Shown: positions 56,550 to 64,000 of the stretch, piece after piece
Position numbering within the stretch: the stretch's first letter is position 1
Layout of the letters: each line of letters opens with the position of its first letter
Assembly: GCA_045863555.1 (NCBI GenBank)
Contig: BTUU01000006.1
Span: 62,001-126,000, forward strand
Length of the DNA stretch: 64,000 bases
Direction: 5' to 3'
DNA from: JACRLV01 sp045863555
Lineage (GTDB): Bacteria; Planctomycetota; Phycisphaerae; UBA1845; Fen-1342
Position numbers and translations under genes: made by a program
Notes under the pieces: model-generated
The model's input: only the letters and a program-made list of their open reading frames with translations
Databases searched by the model: none
What the model was told of the DNA's origin: nothing

Positions 56550-56954
56550 ATGGGGATGTTTCAGGTCAAGGTGACGATCGCGAACCCCGGTGATCCCGCG
56601 CGGGCGTTTGAGGAACCGTTCTGGGTGGACACGGGGGCCCTTTACAGCTTCGCCCCGGAAGACCGGCTGCACGCGATCGGCATTCAGCCGAGATTCACTC
56701 GGGATTTCGTACTCGCAGATGGCAAGAAGGACCGGCGTCTGGTCGGAGAGGCGGCACTTTCGATTCAGGGCACAAACGAGACGATCACGTGCCTCGTCGT
56801 GTTTGGTCCGCCCGGGTCGCTGTTCCTGCTCGGCGCGACCGCGCTGGAGAACTTTGGAGTTCAGGCCGATCCGACGGCCCAGCGGCTGCGCCCGATTACG
56901 GCGGTCATCGGGACCGCGCTGGCGACCAGACAGACTGAACCGACGTCAGAATGA
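56550..56954 (+). CDS. Retropepsin-like (clan AA) aspartyl protease-like protein
   Basis: 134 residues with AGGATAC upstream. The active-site signature VDTGALYSFAP (DTG) is near residue 28 and the late LLGATALENFGVQADP segment matches the second conserved strand of single-lobe aspartic proteases. Such proteins must dimerise to be active. No signal peptide is evident. Its last codons overlap the ATG of the hydrolase gene (ATGA), so the two are coupled. Confidence 0.78.
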   Translation: MGMFQVKVTIANPGDPARAFEEPFWVDTGALYSFAPEDRLHAIGIQPRFTRDFVLADGKKDRRLVGEAALSIQGTNETITCLVVFGPPGSLFLLGATALENFGVQADPTAQRLRPITAVIGTALATRQTEPTSE

Positions 56955-57905
56955 TGACGCTCGCGGCTCGAGTGCGACGTCTGCTGGCCGTCACGCTGGT
57001 TGCGGCGGTACCGGTATTCGCCGGGTGTGTCGACCTCGCTGCAAAGGCCATCGCCACTTCTCCCAATCATGGCAAGTCGATCGACATCCGGCGGCGACCG
57101 GACAAGGCCGCACTCCACAAGCGCGGCGTCGCGGACGCATTCCGAGTCGAGATCGATCAGCCGAAGGCCTCGCTATCCGTGTGGATTGTTGATCCCCCAC
57201 TCATCCGAGGCGAGTCACCCAAGCCGCGGGCGACGATTCTCTTTCTCCACGGGATCTTCGCCCGCAAGGAGCTGATGCTTGAAACGGCCCGGAGTTTCGC
57301 TGCCGTCGGCTACCGCGGCGTTCTGGTCGACTCACGCGGGCACGGCGAATCCACGGGCGACTACCTGGGCTACGGCGCGCTGGAAGCGCGCGACTATTCT
57401 CGCGTGCTGGATGAACTCGAAAAACGCGGCCTGATCGCAGGGCGGGTGGGCGTGTATGGCTGTTCGTATGGTGCCGGTGTCGGCGTGCAGTTCGGGGCGC
57501 GCGATCGGCGCGTCTCGGCGGTCGTCGCGCTCGCGCCGTTCTCATCGATGCGCGAGATCGTGCACGACCGTGCCCGCTCGCTTGGTCTGCGGCTCCTCCT
57601 GTCGGAAAAGAGCGTCGATGCCGCCATCGCGCTGGCGTGTCAGCGTGCGGGAATCCCGCCCGAGGGCGCTGACGGCGTGGCGGCGATCCGGTCGCGCTCG
57701 GTGCCCCTGCTCGTGATTCACGGGCGGAAGGATTCGAACGATTCCTTACTCACACGGGGAGCGTCTGATCGCCGCCGCTGGGCCGAATGCGCGGCTTGTA
57801 GCGGTCGACAACGCGACGCATGAGAACTGGACGGCGCAGGGATTGCAGCTGCTCTGGCCGGAGAGTCACGCCTGGTTTGAGCGATGGCTCGTCACGGAGC
57901 CGTGA
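56951..57905 (+). pseudogene. Alpha/beta hydrolase lipoprotein, frameshifted near its C-terminus
   Basis: The frame from 56951 encodes a lipoprotein signal (VTLVAAVPVFAGC), ILFLHGIFARKELMLETARS, the oxyanion region, the nucleophile elbow GVYGCSYGAGVG (Ser) and LLVIHGRKD with the acid. It then ends in an unrelated 27-residue tail at 57823. Removing one base near 57741 (in AACGATTCC) restores the second frame, which reads YSHGERLIAAAGPNARLVAV followed by DNATHENW, supplying the missing catalytic His, to the stop at 57905. So the gene carries a single-base insertion: a real frameshift or a sequencing error. Substrate unknown. Confidence 0.82.
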
Positions 57906-57958
57906 GCGTAAAAGCGCTCCCGGCGCCGCAGCGCGACGCGCGGCCGGCCCGCCAATGA

Positions 57959-60145
57959 CTACGGCGATTTGACGGCCGAGGCGGAGTCGATCAGAGCGGT
58001 GATGTCCTTCGCGATCGCGTCGGGGAGCGGCGCGGGGGGCTTTTCGCGGAAGAACTTGAGCGTTTCGATCGCGCGGGCGCGGGTTTCACCGCGGAGTCGG
58101 GGCTCGACTTCGCCTCGGACCGCCTCCCAGAGCGTCTGAACCTCGACGCCGGTTCGGGCCGGCGCGAGGAGCGCGGCGGTTGCGTCGTCGTAGCGGTCAT
58201 TGAGAAGGGCAATCCGGAGCAACTCGGCCGCCGCCCGGGCGACATCGGGCGATTTCGCGGCGAGCAGATCGTCGATCGCGGCGGTGGCGGCCTGGATCGC
58301 CTCGGGAATCTGGCCGGCGAGGGCCCGCTGGGCGGCAAGGCGCGTGCGGATGCCGCCGAGTTCGGCACGGTTGGCAGTGGCGGATGATCGGCTCTTCTCG
58401 AATTCGGAGAGCAACTCGAGGGTCCGCTGGGAGCGATCGGGCAGATCGACGGGTAGCCGGTCGAGCTGAACGGCTGCGTCCGTCCACCGGCGGGCGAGCA
58501 GGGCCGAGGAGAAGCTCTTCCAGGCGGCCTGTCGGACGGATTCCTCGGGCTCCTGCGCGGGGCTGAGGCGGCTGATGAGCGCCTGGAAGTGGGCATCGGA
58601 CTGCGCCAGCGGGCCCAGCGTTTCGATCGCCAGGCGCCGGAGCGGGAGATCCGCATCAGCCACGAGCGGCGCGAGGACATCGGCGGCGGCGGAACGGGTG
58701 ATCGCGGGGGCCGACGTGGAGGCGGCGGCACCGCCGTTTTCCGCGGGCGGAATGATCGCCGCGAGGCCCCGGAGCGCCTGCAAACGCAGTTCCTTGGGCG
58801 CGGCGGTGTCGAGGGCTTCGAGGAAGATCGGCCGGAAGCGGCCATCGGCCAGGCGCGTCATCGCCCGCAGCAATTCGCGACGCGAGGCGAGCGTGAGATC
58901 GCCGGGCTGCGCGTAGCGATTCAGCAGGGCCCGGGCGACGGTCTCCCGCGAATCCGCATCGAGAACTCCCGGCCGCTCGGCGAGGCGTCCCAGCGCGGTG
59001 ACGGCTTCGTCGACCGCCGCGGACTCGGGCCAGCTCAGGATCGGAATGAGATTCCCGATCACGGATGCGTCGCCGACATAGCCGAGCGCGTAGATGAGCG
59101 CGACGCGGACCTCGCGGCTGGTCTCCGTGGAGAGCATCTGGAGGAATCGCGGCGCATCGGCAGGCGAGCGCAGGCTGGTGACGGTGCGGATGGCGGCGGC
59201 GCGGACGATGTCCTCGGGCGAGTCGATGAGCGCCCGGGCACGGGCGGCGATTTCATCGGAAACCGGTTTTCCGTCGGTCAGCTGGGTCTGGAGGAGTTCG
59301 AGGCCGGCGAGTCGAACGACGTCGCTCGTGTCGGCGAGATAGGCCGCAAGCAGCGCAGGGCGATCGCCCTCCGTCGCCCGAAGGTAGGACTCGCGGGCGA
59401 CACCGGCGAGCCGGACCTCCAGGTCGCGCATGCGGCGCGACGTGGCGTCGTTCTGCCGGACGAGGCGGGAGATCTGAAGCTCCATCCAGACCGGGGAACT
59501 CACGCCCCCGTTCTCGCGCCACCAGGCTTCCGCGGCCGCGAAGTCGCCGCCGAACCCTTGCGCGGTAGCGCGCTCGATGGCGCTCAACGCGGCCCGGCGA
59601 AACGGGAATTCCGGGCGGGAGACAGCGTTCATCAGGACAGCGACGGCCTGCTGCGCCGTCATGCGGCCGAGCGCGTCGATGGCGGCGGTGCGGGCGGCCG
59701 CGGGTTGCTTTTCGTCCACCAGCAGTGTTTCGAGGCGGCTGATCGTGGCGGAATCGCCGAACGCGGCCAGTGCGGCGGCGGCGGCGGTGCGGAGTTCCGG
59801 ATCGTCATCGCGGAGGACGCCGATCAGGGGTTCGACGAGGGACTCGTCAAGGAACTCACGGGACTCGCTGAGCGCCAAGGTCACGGCGAGGCGGGCGGGC
59901 TTTGCCCCACTGGTCAAAATCGTTGCGAGGCGGCGGGGCGCCTCGGGCCACCCCTGGCGGAGCAATTCGATCGTCGCGGTGCGCCGGGCCTGAACCGTAT
60001 TTTGCCCCTCGACGACGGCCACCAGGTCGCGAAAACGCTGCTGGCTCGCGCCCGTCGCGCCGCCGCCCGATGGCAGGGTTTGCGCCCCGGCCGTGCAAGC
60101 GACGACAAAGACGAGGAGGCCGGGAGCGGCGCGGCGACGGGGCAT
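57959..60145 (-). CDS. Secreted HEAT-repeat protein
   Basis: 728 residues from the ATG at 60145; the signal peptide is PGLLVFVVACTAGAQT. The rest is an Ala/Leu-rich helical array. HEAT/PBS-like units recur: VEPLIGVLRDDDPELRTAAA, ISRLETLLVDEKQPAAARTA, AIDALGRMTAQQAVAVLMNA, and VRVALIYALGYVGDASVIGN. The C-terminal ~200 residues may be TPR-like. Such solenoids are protein-binding scaffolds, here probably in the periplasm. No partner is evident; it is divergent from the PEP-CTERM gene. Confidence 0.8.
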   Translation of the reverse strand: MPRRRAAPGLLVFVVACTAGAQTLPSGGGATGASQQRFRDLVAVVEGQNTVQARRTATIELLRQGWPEAPRRLATILTSGAKPARLAVTLALSESREFLDESLVEPLIGVLRDDDPELRTAAAAALAAFGDSATISRLETLLVDEKQPAAARTAAIDALGRMTAQQAVAVLMNAVSRPEFPFRRAALSAIERATAQGFGGDFAAAEAWWRENGGVSSPVWMELQISRLVRQNDATSRRMRDLEVRLAGVARESYLRATEGDRPALLAAYLADTSDVVRLAGLELLQTQLTDGKPVSDEIAARARALIDSPEDIVRAAAIRTVTSLRSPADAPRFLQMLSTETSREVRVALIYALGYVGDASVIGNLIPILSWPESAAVDEAVTALGRLAERPGVLDADSRETVARALLNRYAQPGDLTLASRRELLRAMTRLADGRFRPIFLEALDTAAPKELRLQALRGLAAIIPPAENGGAAASTSAPAITRSAAADVLAPLVADADLPLRRLAIETLGPLAQSDAHFQALISRLSPAQEPEESVRQAAWKSFSSALLARRWTDAAVQLDRLPVDLPDRSQRTLELLSEFEKSRSSATANRAELGGIRTRLAAQRALAGQIPEAIQAATAAIDDLLAAKSPDVARAAAELLRIALLNDRYDDATAALLAPARTGVEVQTLWEAVRGEVEPRLRGETRARAIETLKFFREKPPAPLPDAIAKDITALIDSASAVKSP

Positions 60146-60418
60146 TTCAGGATCCGTTCGGGACCGGTTTCGGTTCAATCCATATAGACCGGACCGATTA
60201 TAGGGAGGTTTGCGGAGTCGGACATCCTGATTATCGGCAGAATTGATATTCGGGGTGCTTTTTGCGCGGCGTCGCGCGTTCATTCGCCGCGGGCCGATCT
60301 TTGAACTCGACCCGTTACAGCACCGATATCACAAGCGGCCGGCGGCGGCGCTTGAAGTCGCCGGGTCGCGATCGTATCCTTGGATGTTGCAGTGCCCTGG
60401 GTCCTTTGGAGACTCCCG

Positions 60419-61360
60419 ATGAACCGTTTCGCTGCCGGTACGGCCGGCGCTCTCGCCCTTCTCTCGGTGCCGGTCGGCGTTGCCGGGCTGTATGAGGATC
60501 TGTTTCGCGGGCTCGACTACATCGTCACGCCGCTCGGCTCGCCGACGTTCGCGAGCGGGGATGGCGGCGCTCAGAACGGCGCTCGGATCGGCCGACTGCG
60601 GATCGTGCCCAATCGCCTGGGGCAGGGTTACCGACTGGAGATGGACCGGAACTTCGGCGTCGACACGCGCGGTCGTGCGGAAGTGTACGACCTCGGGCCC
60701 TTCGAGCTGGAACTGAACGGCTCGATGCAGGCGACGGCCGGATTCACATCCCGGTTCATGATGATCGGGAACACGGACATCACGTTTTCCGACCTCAACT
60801 ATGCGATCCGGGAAAAGAGCGGTGCGCAGGACGTGTCCATTTTCGGCACGCTCAACGGCACCCAGCAGATGGAAGTGAACCAGTTCGGTTTCTACACGCT
60901 GACGCTCGACCTCTCGAATTCGAACTCGGTGGTCCAGATGGACGGGGTCGCGGTCGGCGGGACGCGCGAGACGAACTGGGATCTCGGCCCGATCAGCGTC
61001 AAGGGCAACATCTACTACGATGCGGCGCTGGCGGTGCTGGACACGTTCGGCGTGGACACGGACGGGCTGAACGACCTTTTCCCGAAGTCGCCGATCGACC
61101 GGATTTCGCAGGACATCCGCGACGCCCTGGCAGGCCAGGCGCGTGTGCTCGGCGAGCAGATATCGCTGGACTCGGCGGCCGGGATCGAGAATCCCGAGCT
61201 CGCGATGCGGGCGCGAGATTTCATGCACGAATTCGTGATCGCGGCGGGGGTTGGCACGGAGATTGATGGGACGTTTGTCGGGCCGAATGTGTCGGTGCCT
61301 GAGCCGGCGGCTCTGGCGCTGCTTGCGGCGGGCGGCGTGCTGCTGCTGCGCCGTCGCTGA
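60419..61360 (+). CDS. PEP-CTERM exported protein of unknown function
   Basis: 313 residues with GGAGA before the ATG at 60419 and a signal peptide (TAGALALLSVPVGVAG). The middle is beta-rich (GLYEDLFRGLDYIVTPLGSP; FGFYTLTLDLSNSNSVVQMD). The tail SVPEPAALALLAAGGVLLLR is a PEP-CTERM sorting signal with a terminal Arg cluster. No domain other than the tail is recognised. Like the protein at 15866, it requires an exosortase encoded outside this window. Confidence 0.82.
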   Translation: MNRFAAGTAGALALLSVPVGVAGLYEDLFRGLDYIVTPLGSPTFASGDGGAQNGARIGRLRIVPNRLGQGYRLEMDRNFGVDTRGRAEVYDLGPFELELNGSMQATAGFTSRFMMIGNTDITFSDLNYAIREKSGAQDVSIFGTLNGTQQMEVNQFGFYTLTLDLSNSNSVVQMDGVAVGGTRETNWDLGPISVKGNIYYDAALAVLDTFGVDTDGLNDLFPKSPIDRISQDIRDALAGQARVLGEQISLDSAAGIENPELAMRARDFMHEFVIAAGVGTEIDGTFVGPNVSVPEPAALALLAAGGVLLLRRR

Positions 61361-61469
61361 ATCGACCGCCGCGCTTTCTCGAGCGCGGGCGGCGGGATAG
61401 GATGCGAAATCCCCGGCGGCCGTGCCGGCGCGGTAGGAATGCGCGGCGTCAGGGGCACAAGAGGCCTGC

Positions 61470-62633
61470 ATGCGTATCGCGGTTCCCCGGGAGATCCGGC
61501 CGGACGAGCGCCGGGTGGCGCTGGCGCCGGAATCGGTCAAGAAACTGGTCAAGGCGGGCATCAGCGTCGCGATCGAACACGACGCGGGCGTCGGCTCGTA
61601 TTACTCCGATGACGAGTACATCGCGGCGGGGGCGAACGTCGTGGCCGAGGCGGGCGCGCTGCTCGCGGAGGCGGACTTCGTCCTGAAGGTCCAGGGGCCG
61701 CAGTTTGACGAGGCCAACGACCGGCACGAGACCGATCTGCTGCGCAGCGGCGTGAAGCTGCTCGCGTCGCTCAAACCCACCGTCAATCTCGACACCGTGA
61801 AGCGGCTGCTCCAGCGGGGCGTGACGGCGTTCTCGACGGATGCAATCCCGCGGACGACGCGGGCGCAGTCGATGGATGTGCTGTCGTCGATGGCGAATAT
61901 CGCGGGCTACAGGGCCGTGCTGATCGCCGCCAACGAACTCTGCCGCTATTTCCCGATGTTCATGACGGCGGCGGGCACGGTGTTCCCCGCCAAGGTGTTC
62001 GTGATCGGCGCGGGCGTCGCGGGCCTCCAGGCGATCGCGACGGCGCGGCGGCTCGGGGCGAATGTCGAGGCGACGGACACGCGGCCGGTCGTCAGGGAGC
62101 AGGTCGAAAGCGTCGGCGGAAAATTCGTCGGGGTGGAGACGAGCGAAACCGCCCAGGACGCCGGCGGTTATGCGAAGGAACTCTCGGCCGACTTCTACAA
62201 GAAGCAGGGTGAGCTGATCGGCGAGCGCTGTGCGGCCGCCGACGCGGTCATCACCACCGCGCTGATCGGGGGCGTGAAGGCTCCGCGGCTCATCACGGCG
62301 GACATGGTCCGGAAGATGAAGCCGGGGTCGGTCATCGTCGACCTCGCGGCCGAGGCCGGCGGCAACTGCGAACTCACGGAGCCGGGCAAGACCGTCGAAC
62401 GCCACGGCGTGAGGATCTGCGGGCCGCTGAATCTGCCGTCGGAGATGTCGATGCACGGCAGCATGCTCTACGGGCGGAATCTGACGACGTTCATTCTTGA
62501 ATTCTGGAAGGACGGGGCGTTCCGGCTCGACCTCCAGGACGAGATCATCAAGGGAGCGCTGATCACGCACGCCGGGCAGGTGATGCACGGCCCGACGAAG
62601 GACGCGCTCGAGAAATCGAAGGGGACGGCATGA
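61470..62633 (+). CDS. pntAA: Proton-translocating NAD(P) transhydrogenase subunit alpha part 1
   Basis: 387 residues. MRIAVPREIRPDERRVALAP is the typical alanine-dehydrogenase-like N-terminus, and VFVIGAGVAGLQAIATARRL binds NAD(H). RAQSMDVLSSMANIAGYRAV holds the conserved RQD-loop region. It forms the NAD(H)-binding domain I of the transhydrogenase, which drives NADPH formation with the proton gradient. It overlaps pntAB by four bases. Confidence 0.94.
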   Translation: MRIAVPREIRPDERRVALAPESVKKLVKAGISVAIEHDAGVGSYYSDDEYIAAGANVVAEAGALLAEADFVLKVQGPQFDEANDRHETDLLRSGVKLLASLKPTVNLDTVKRLLQRGVTAFSTDAIPRTTRAQSMDVLSSMANIAGYRAVLIAANELCRYFPMFMTAAGTVFPAKVFVIGAGVAGLQAIATARRLGANVEATDTRPVVREQVESVGGKFVGVETSETAQDAGGYAKELSADFYKKQGELIGERCAAADAVITTALIGGVKAPRLITADMVRKMKPGSVIVDLAAEAGGNCELTEPGKTVERHGVRICGPLNLPSEMSMHGSMLYGRNLTTFILEFWKDGAFRLDLQDEIIKGALITHAGQVMHGPTKDALEKSKGTA

Positions 62634-62935
62634 TCCTCGCGGAAGGTTCTGCGCTCGAGCTGCTGACGCTGCTGAACCAGATCGTCGTGTTTGTTCTGGC
62701 GATGTTCGTCGGCTTCGAGGTCATCAGCAAAGTGCCGGCGACGCTGCACACGCCGCTGATGAGCGGCTCGAACGCGATCGACGGCATCAAGATCGTCGGC
62801 GCGCTGATCATCGCGGGCTCCGGCGGCTGGCTCGGCTGGACGATCGGCCTCATCGCCGTCACCGCGGGCATGATCAACGCGACCGGCGGCTTTCTGGTCA
62901 CCGACCGCATGCTGCGCATGTTCAAATCAAGGTAA
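62630..62935 (+). CDS. pntAB: NAD(P) transhydrogenase subunit alpha part 2 (membrane)
   Basis: 101 residues with three hydrophobic helices. QIVVFVLAMFVGFEVISKVP and TLHTPLMSGSNAIDGIKIVG are diagnostic of the membrane-spanning half of the alpha chain. The ATG overlaps the pntAA stop, and pntB follows eight bases later. The split into three polypeptides is common outside enterobacteria. Confidence 0.94.
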   Translation: MILAEGSALELLTLLNQIVVFVLAMFVGFEVISKVPATLHTPLMSGSNAIDGIKIVGALIIAGSGGWLGWTIGLIAVTAGMINATGGFLVTDRMLRMFKSR

Positions 62936-62943
62936 GGCAACCG

Positions 62944-64000
62944 ATGCTCGACCTGCTCCTCGCGGAAACAACCTCCGCTCCCGCCTCGGCGCCCGTGGCG
63001 GGCGTCAGCGGCGACCTGCGGCTCTTCATCATCAATCTGGCGTACCTGGCCGCGTCGGCCTGCTTTATCTTCGGCCTGAGGCTCCTGAAGGCGCCGCGCA
63101 GCGCCCGCCGCGGCAACATGATCGCGGCGACGGGCATGGCCATCGCCATCCTGGCGACGCTTGTGCACCCGAACATCACACACGGCGGCTCCGGCAGCCT
63201 GCTCATCATCCTGGTCGGACTCGGGCTCGGCGCTGCGATCGGCGCGACGCTCGCGCTGAAGATCCACATGCGCGGCATGCCGCAGATGGTCGCGCTGCTC
63301 AACGGGTTCGGCGGTCTCGCGGCCTCGCTCGTCGGTCTGGGCGAGTACATCAAGGAAGACGCGCCCGCGGGCAACGTGCGATTCGCCGTCGCGATGTCCA
63401 TTGTGATCGGCATGATCACGTTCACGGGCAGCCTGATCGCCTTCGGCAAACTCGAGGAACTCAAGTACAAGATCCTCGGCCAGCCCCTCTCCGGGCCGGT
63501 CATGCTCCCGCAGCAGAAGCTGATCAACCTCGGGGGCGGGCTTGTGCTGCTCGCCCTGATCCTCACGCTCGCGGGCCTCAGCAAGTACACGCCTATCGCC
63601 GTGATCCTCTACGTCCTGGCCGCGCTCTACGGATTCGCGTTCGTCCTGCCCATCGGCGGTGCGGACATGCCGGTCGTCATCGCCCTGCTGAACTCGTTCT
63701 CCGGTCTCGGGGCGGCGTCAACGGGTTTCGTCCTCAACAACAACGCCCTGATCATCGGCGGCTCCCTAGTGGGCGCGGCCGGTCTCATCCTCACGCTCGA
63801 CATGAGCCGGGCGATGAACCGGTCGATCTTCAACATCCTCAAGGGCGGTTTCGGCGCTGCGCCCGCCGAGCCCGGCCAGGCGGCAAAAGCTTCCCAGACA
63901 ATCCGCAAGATGGACGCCGACGAAGCGGCGATCCTGCTCGACGCCGCCCAACACGTGGTCATCGTGCCCGGCTACGGCATGGCGGTGGCCCAGGCGCAGC
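62944..64000 (+). CDS. pntB: NAD(P) transhydrogenase subunit beta (C-terminus outside window)
   Basis: 352 visible residues, reading off the right edge. After a short N-terminus, repeated helices carry VHPNITHGG, RGMPQMVALLNGFGGLAASL and NSFSGLGAASTGFVLNNNAL, typical of PntB. The protein passes into the NADP-binding domain III, whose VIVPGYGMAVAQAQ motif begins just before the edge. AAGG lies upstream of the ATG. Confidence 0.94.
   Translation, partial: MLDLLLAETTSAPASAPVAGVSGDLRLFIINLAYLAASACFIFGLRLLKAPRSARRGNMIAATGMAIAILATLVHPNITHGGSGSLLIILVGLGLGAAIGATLALKIHMRGMPQMVALLNGFGGLAASLVGLGEYIKEDAPAGNVRFAVAMSIVIGMITFTGSLIAFGKLEELKYKILGQPLSGPVMLPQQKLINLGGGLVLLALILTLAGLSKYTPIAVILYVLAALYGFAFVLPIGGADMPVVIALLNSFSGLGAASTGFVLNNNALIIGGSLVGAAGLILTLDMSRAMNRSIFNILKGGFGAAPAEPGQAAKASQTIRKMDADEAAILLDAAQHVVIVPGYGMAVAQAQ

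Noticed and set aside
58589..60187. 532-codon open frame opposite the HEAT-repeat gene
   Set aside because: Gly/Arg-rich antisense shadow; the minus-strand gene has a signal peptide and clear repeats.

Overview
The window is GC-rich bacterial chromosome, most likely from a member of the Planctomycetota, probably class Phycisphaerae or a close relative. This is an inference from several features. Two proteins end in dockerin-like Asp-rich repeats (DGDxDVDxSDLAVLL type) and two end in PEP-CTERM sorting tails. Secreted and lipoprotein genes are abundant. REP-like hairpin repeats occur between genes and once inside a gene. SecA is very large and carries a C-terminal SEC-C zinc motif. There is no rRNA, CRISPR array or phage block; one tRNA-Gly(TCC) gene is present.

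Layout. 1-6.6 kb: a truncated PQQ-type sugar dehydrogenase, a sodium:solute symporter, then a five-heme cytochrome c with dockerin-like repeats followed at once by a membrane 4Fe-4S protein with TPRs, probably one electron-transfer unit. 6.6-15 kb: a formylglycine-generating-enzyme-like lipoprotein, clpX, a UbiA-family prenyltransferase, a methyltransferase, an MFS exporter, a REP-associated tyrosine transposase flanked by inverted REP hairpins, and gpmI. 15-20 kb: two secreted proteins and a 2-oxoacid:ferredoxin oxidoreductase operon (alpha, fused beta-gamma) coupled to a SUKH-type gene. 20-24.4 kb: L-rhamnose mutarotase, a GH9 glycosidase, and an ECF sigma factor with a membrane anti-sigma-like partner. 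24.6-31.7 kb: a putative secreted metalloprotease, tRNA-Gly, a Ser/Thr kinase-phosphatase pair, a secreted protein and miaB.

31.7-40 kb: a GT39-like membrane protein, then a five-gene minus-strand operon of exported proteins: two small paralogous lipoproteins, a roughly 950-residue FG-GAP lipoprotein, a third lipoprotein and a PKD-domain protein with a C-terminal anchor. I recognise no described system in that operon. 40-48 kb: apt, secA (with an N-terminal pair of membrane helices), ftsY, a small secreted peptide, an outer-membrane barrel candidate and a polyprenol-kinase-like protein. 48-58 kb: rarD, a large dockerin-tailed surface protein, and a polysaccharide cluster (CapD-like dehydratase, GT9) running into a retropepsin-like protein and a frameshifted alpha/beta hydrolase. 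58-64 kb: a HEAT-repeat protein, a PEP-CTERM protein, and the three-subunit proton-translocating transhydrogenase pntAA-pntAB-pntB, the last cut by the window edge.

Most housekeeping genes look ordinary. The most unusual items are the repeat biology (a complete RAYT/REP module, a 42-bp repeat coding for an enzyme linker, an inverted array of perfect 8-bp units), the FG-GAP/lipoprotein operon, the SecA with a membrane extension, and the cytochrome-dockerin plus Fe-S/TPR pair.
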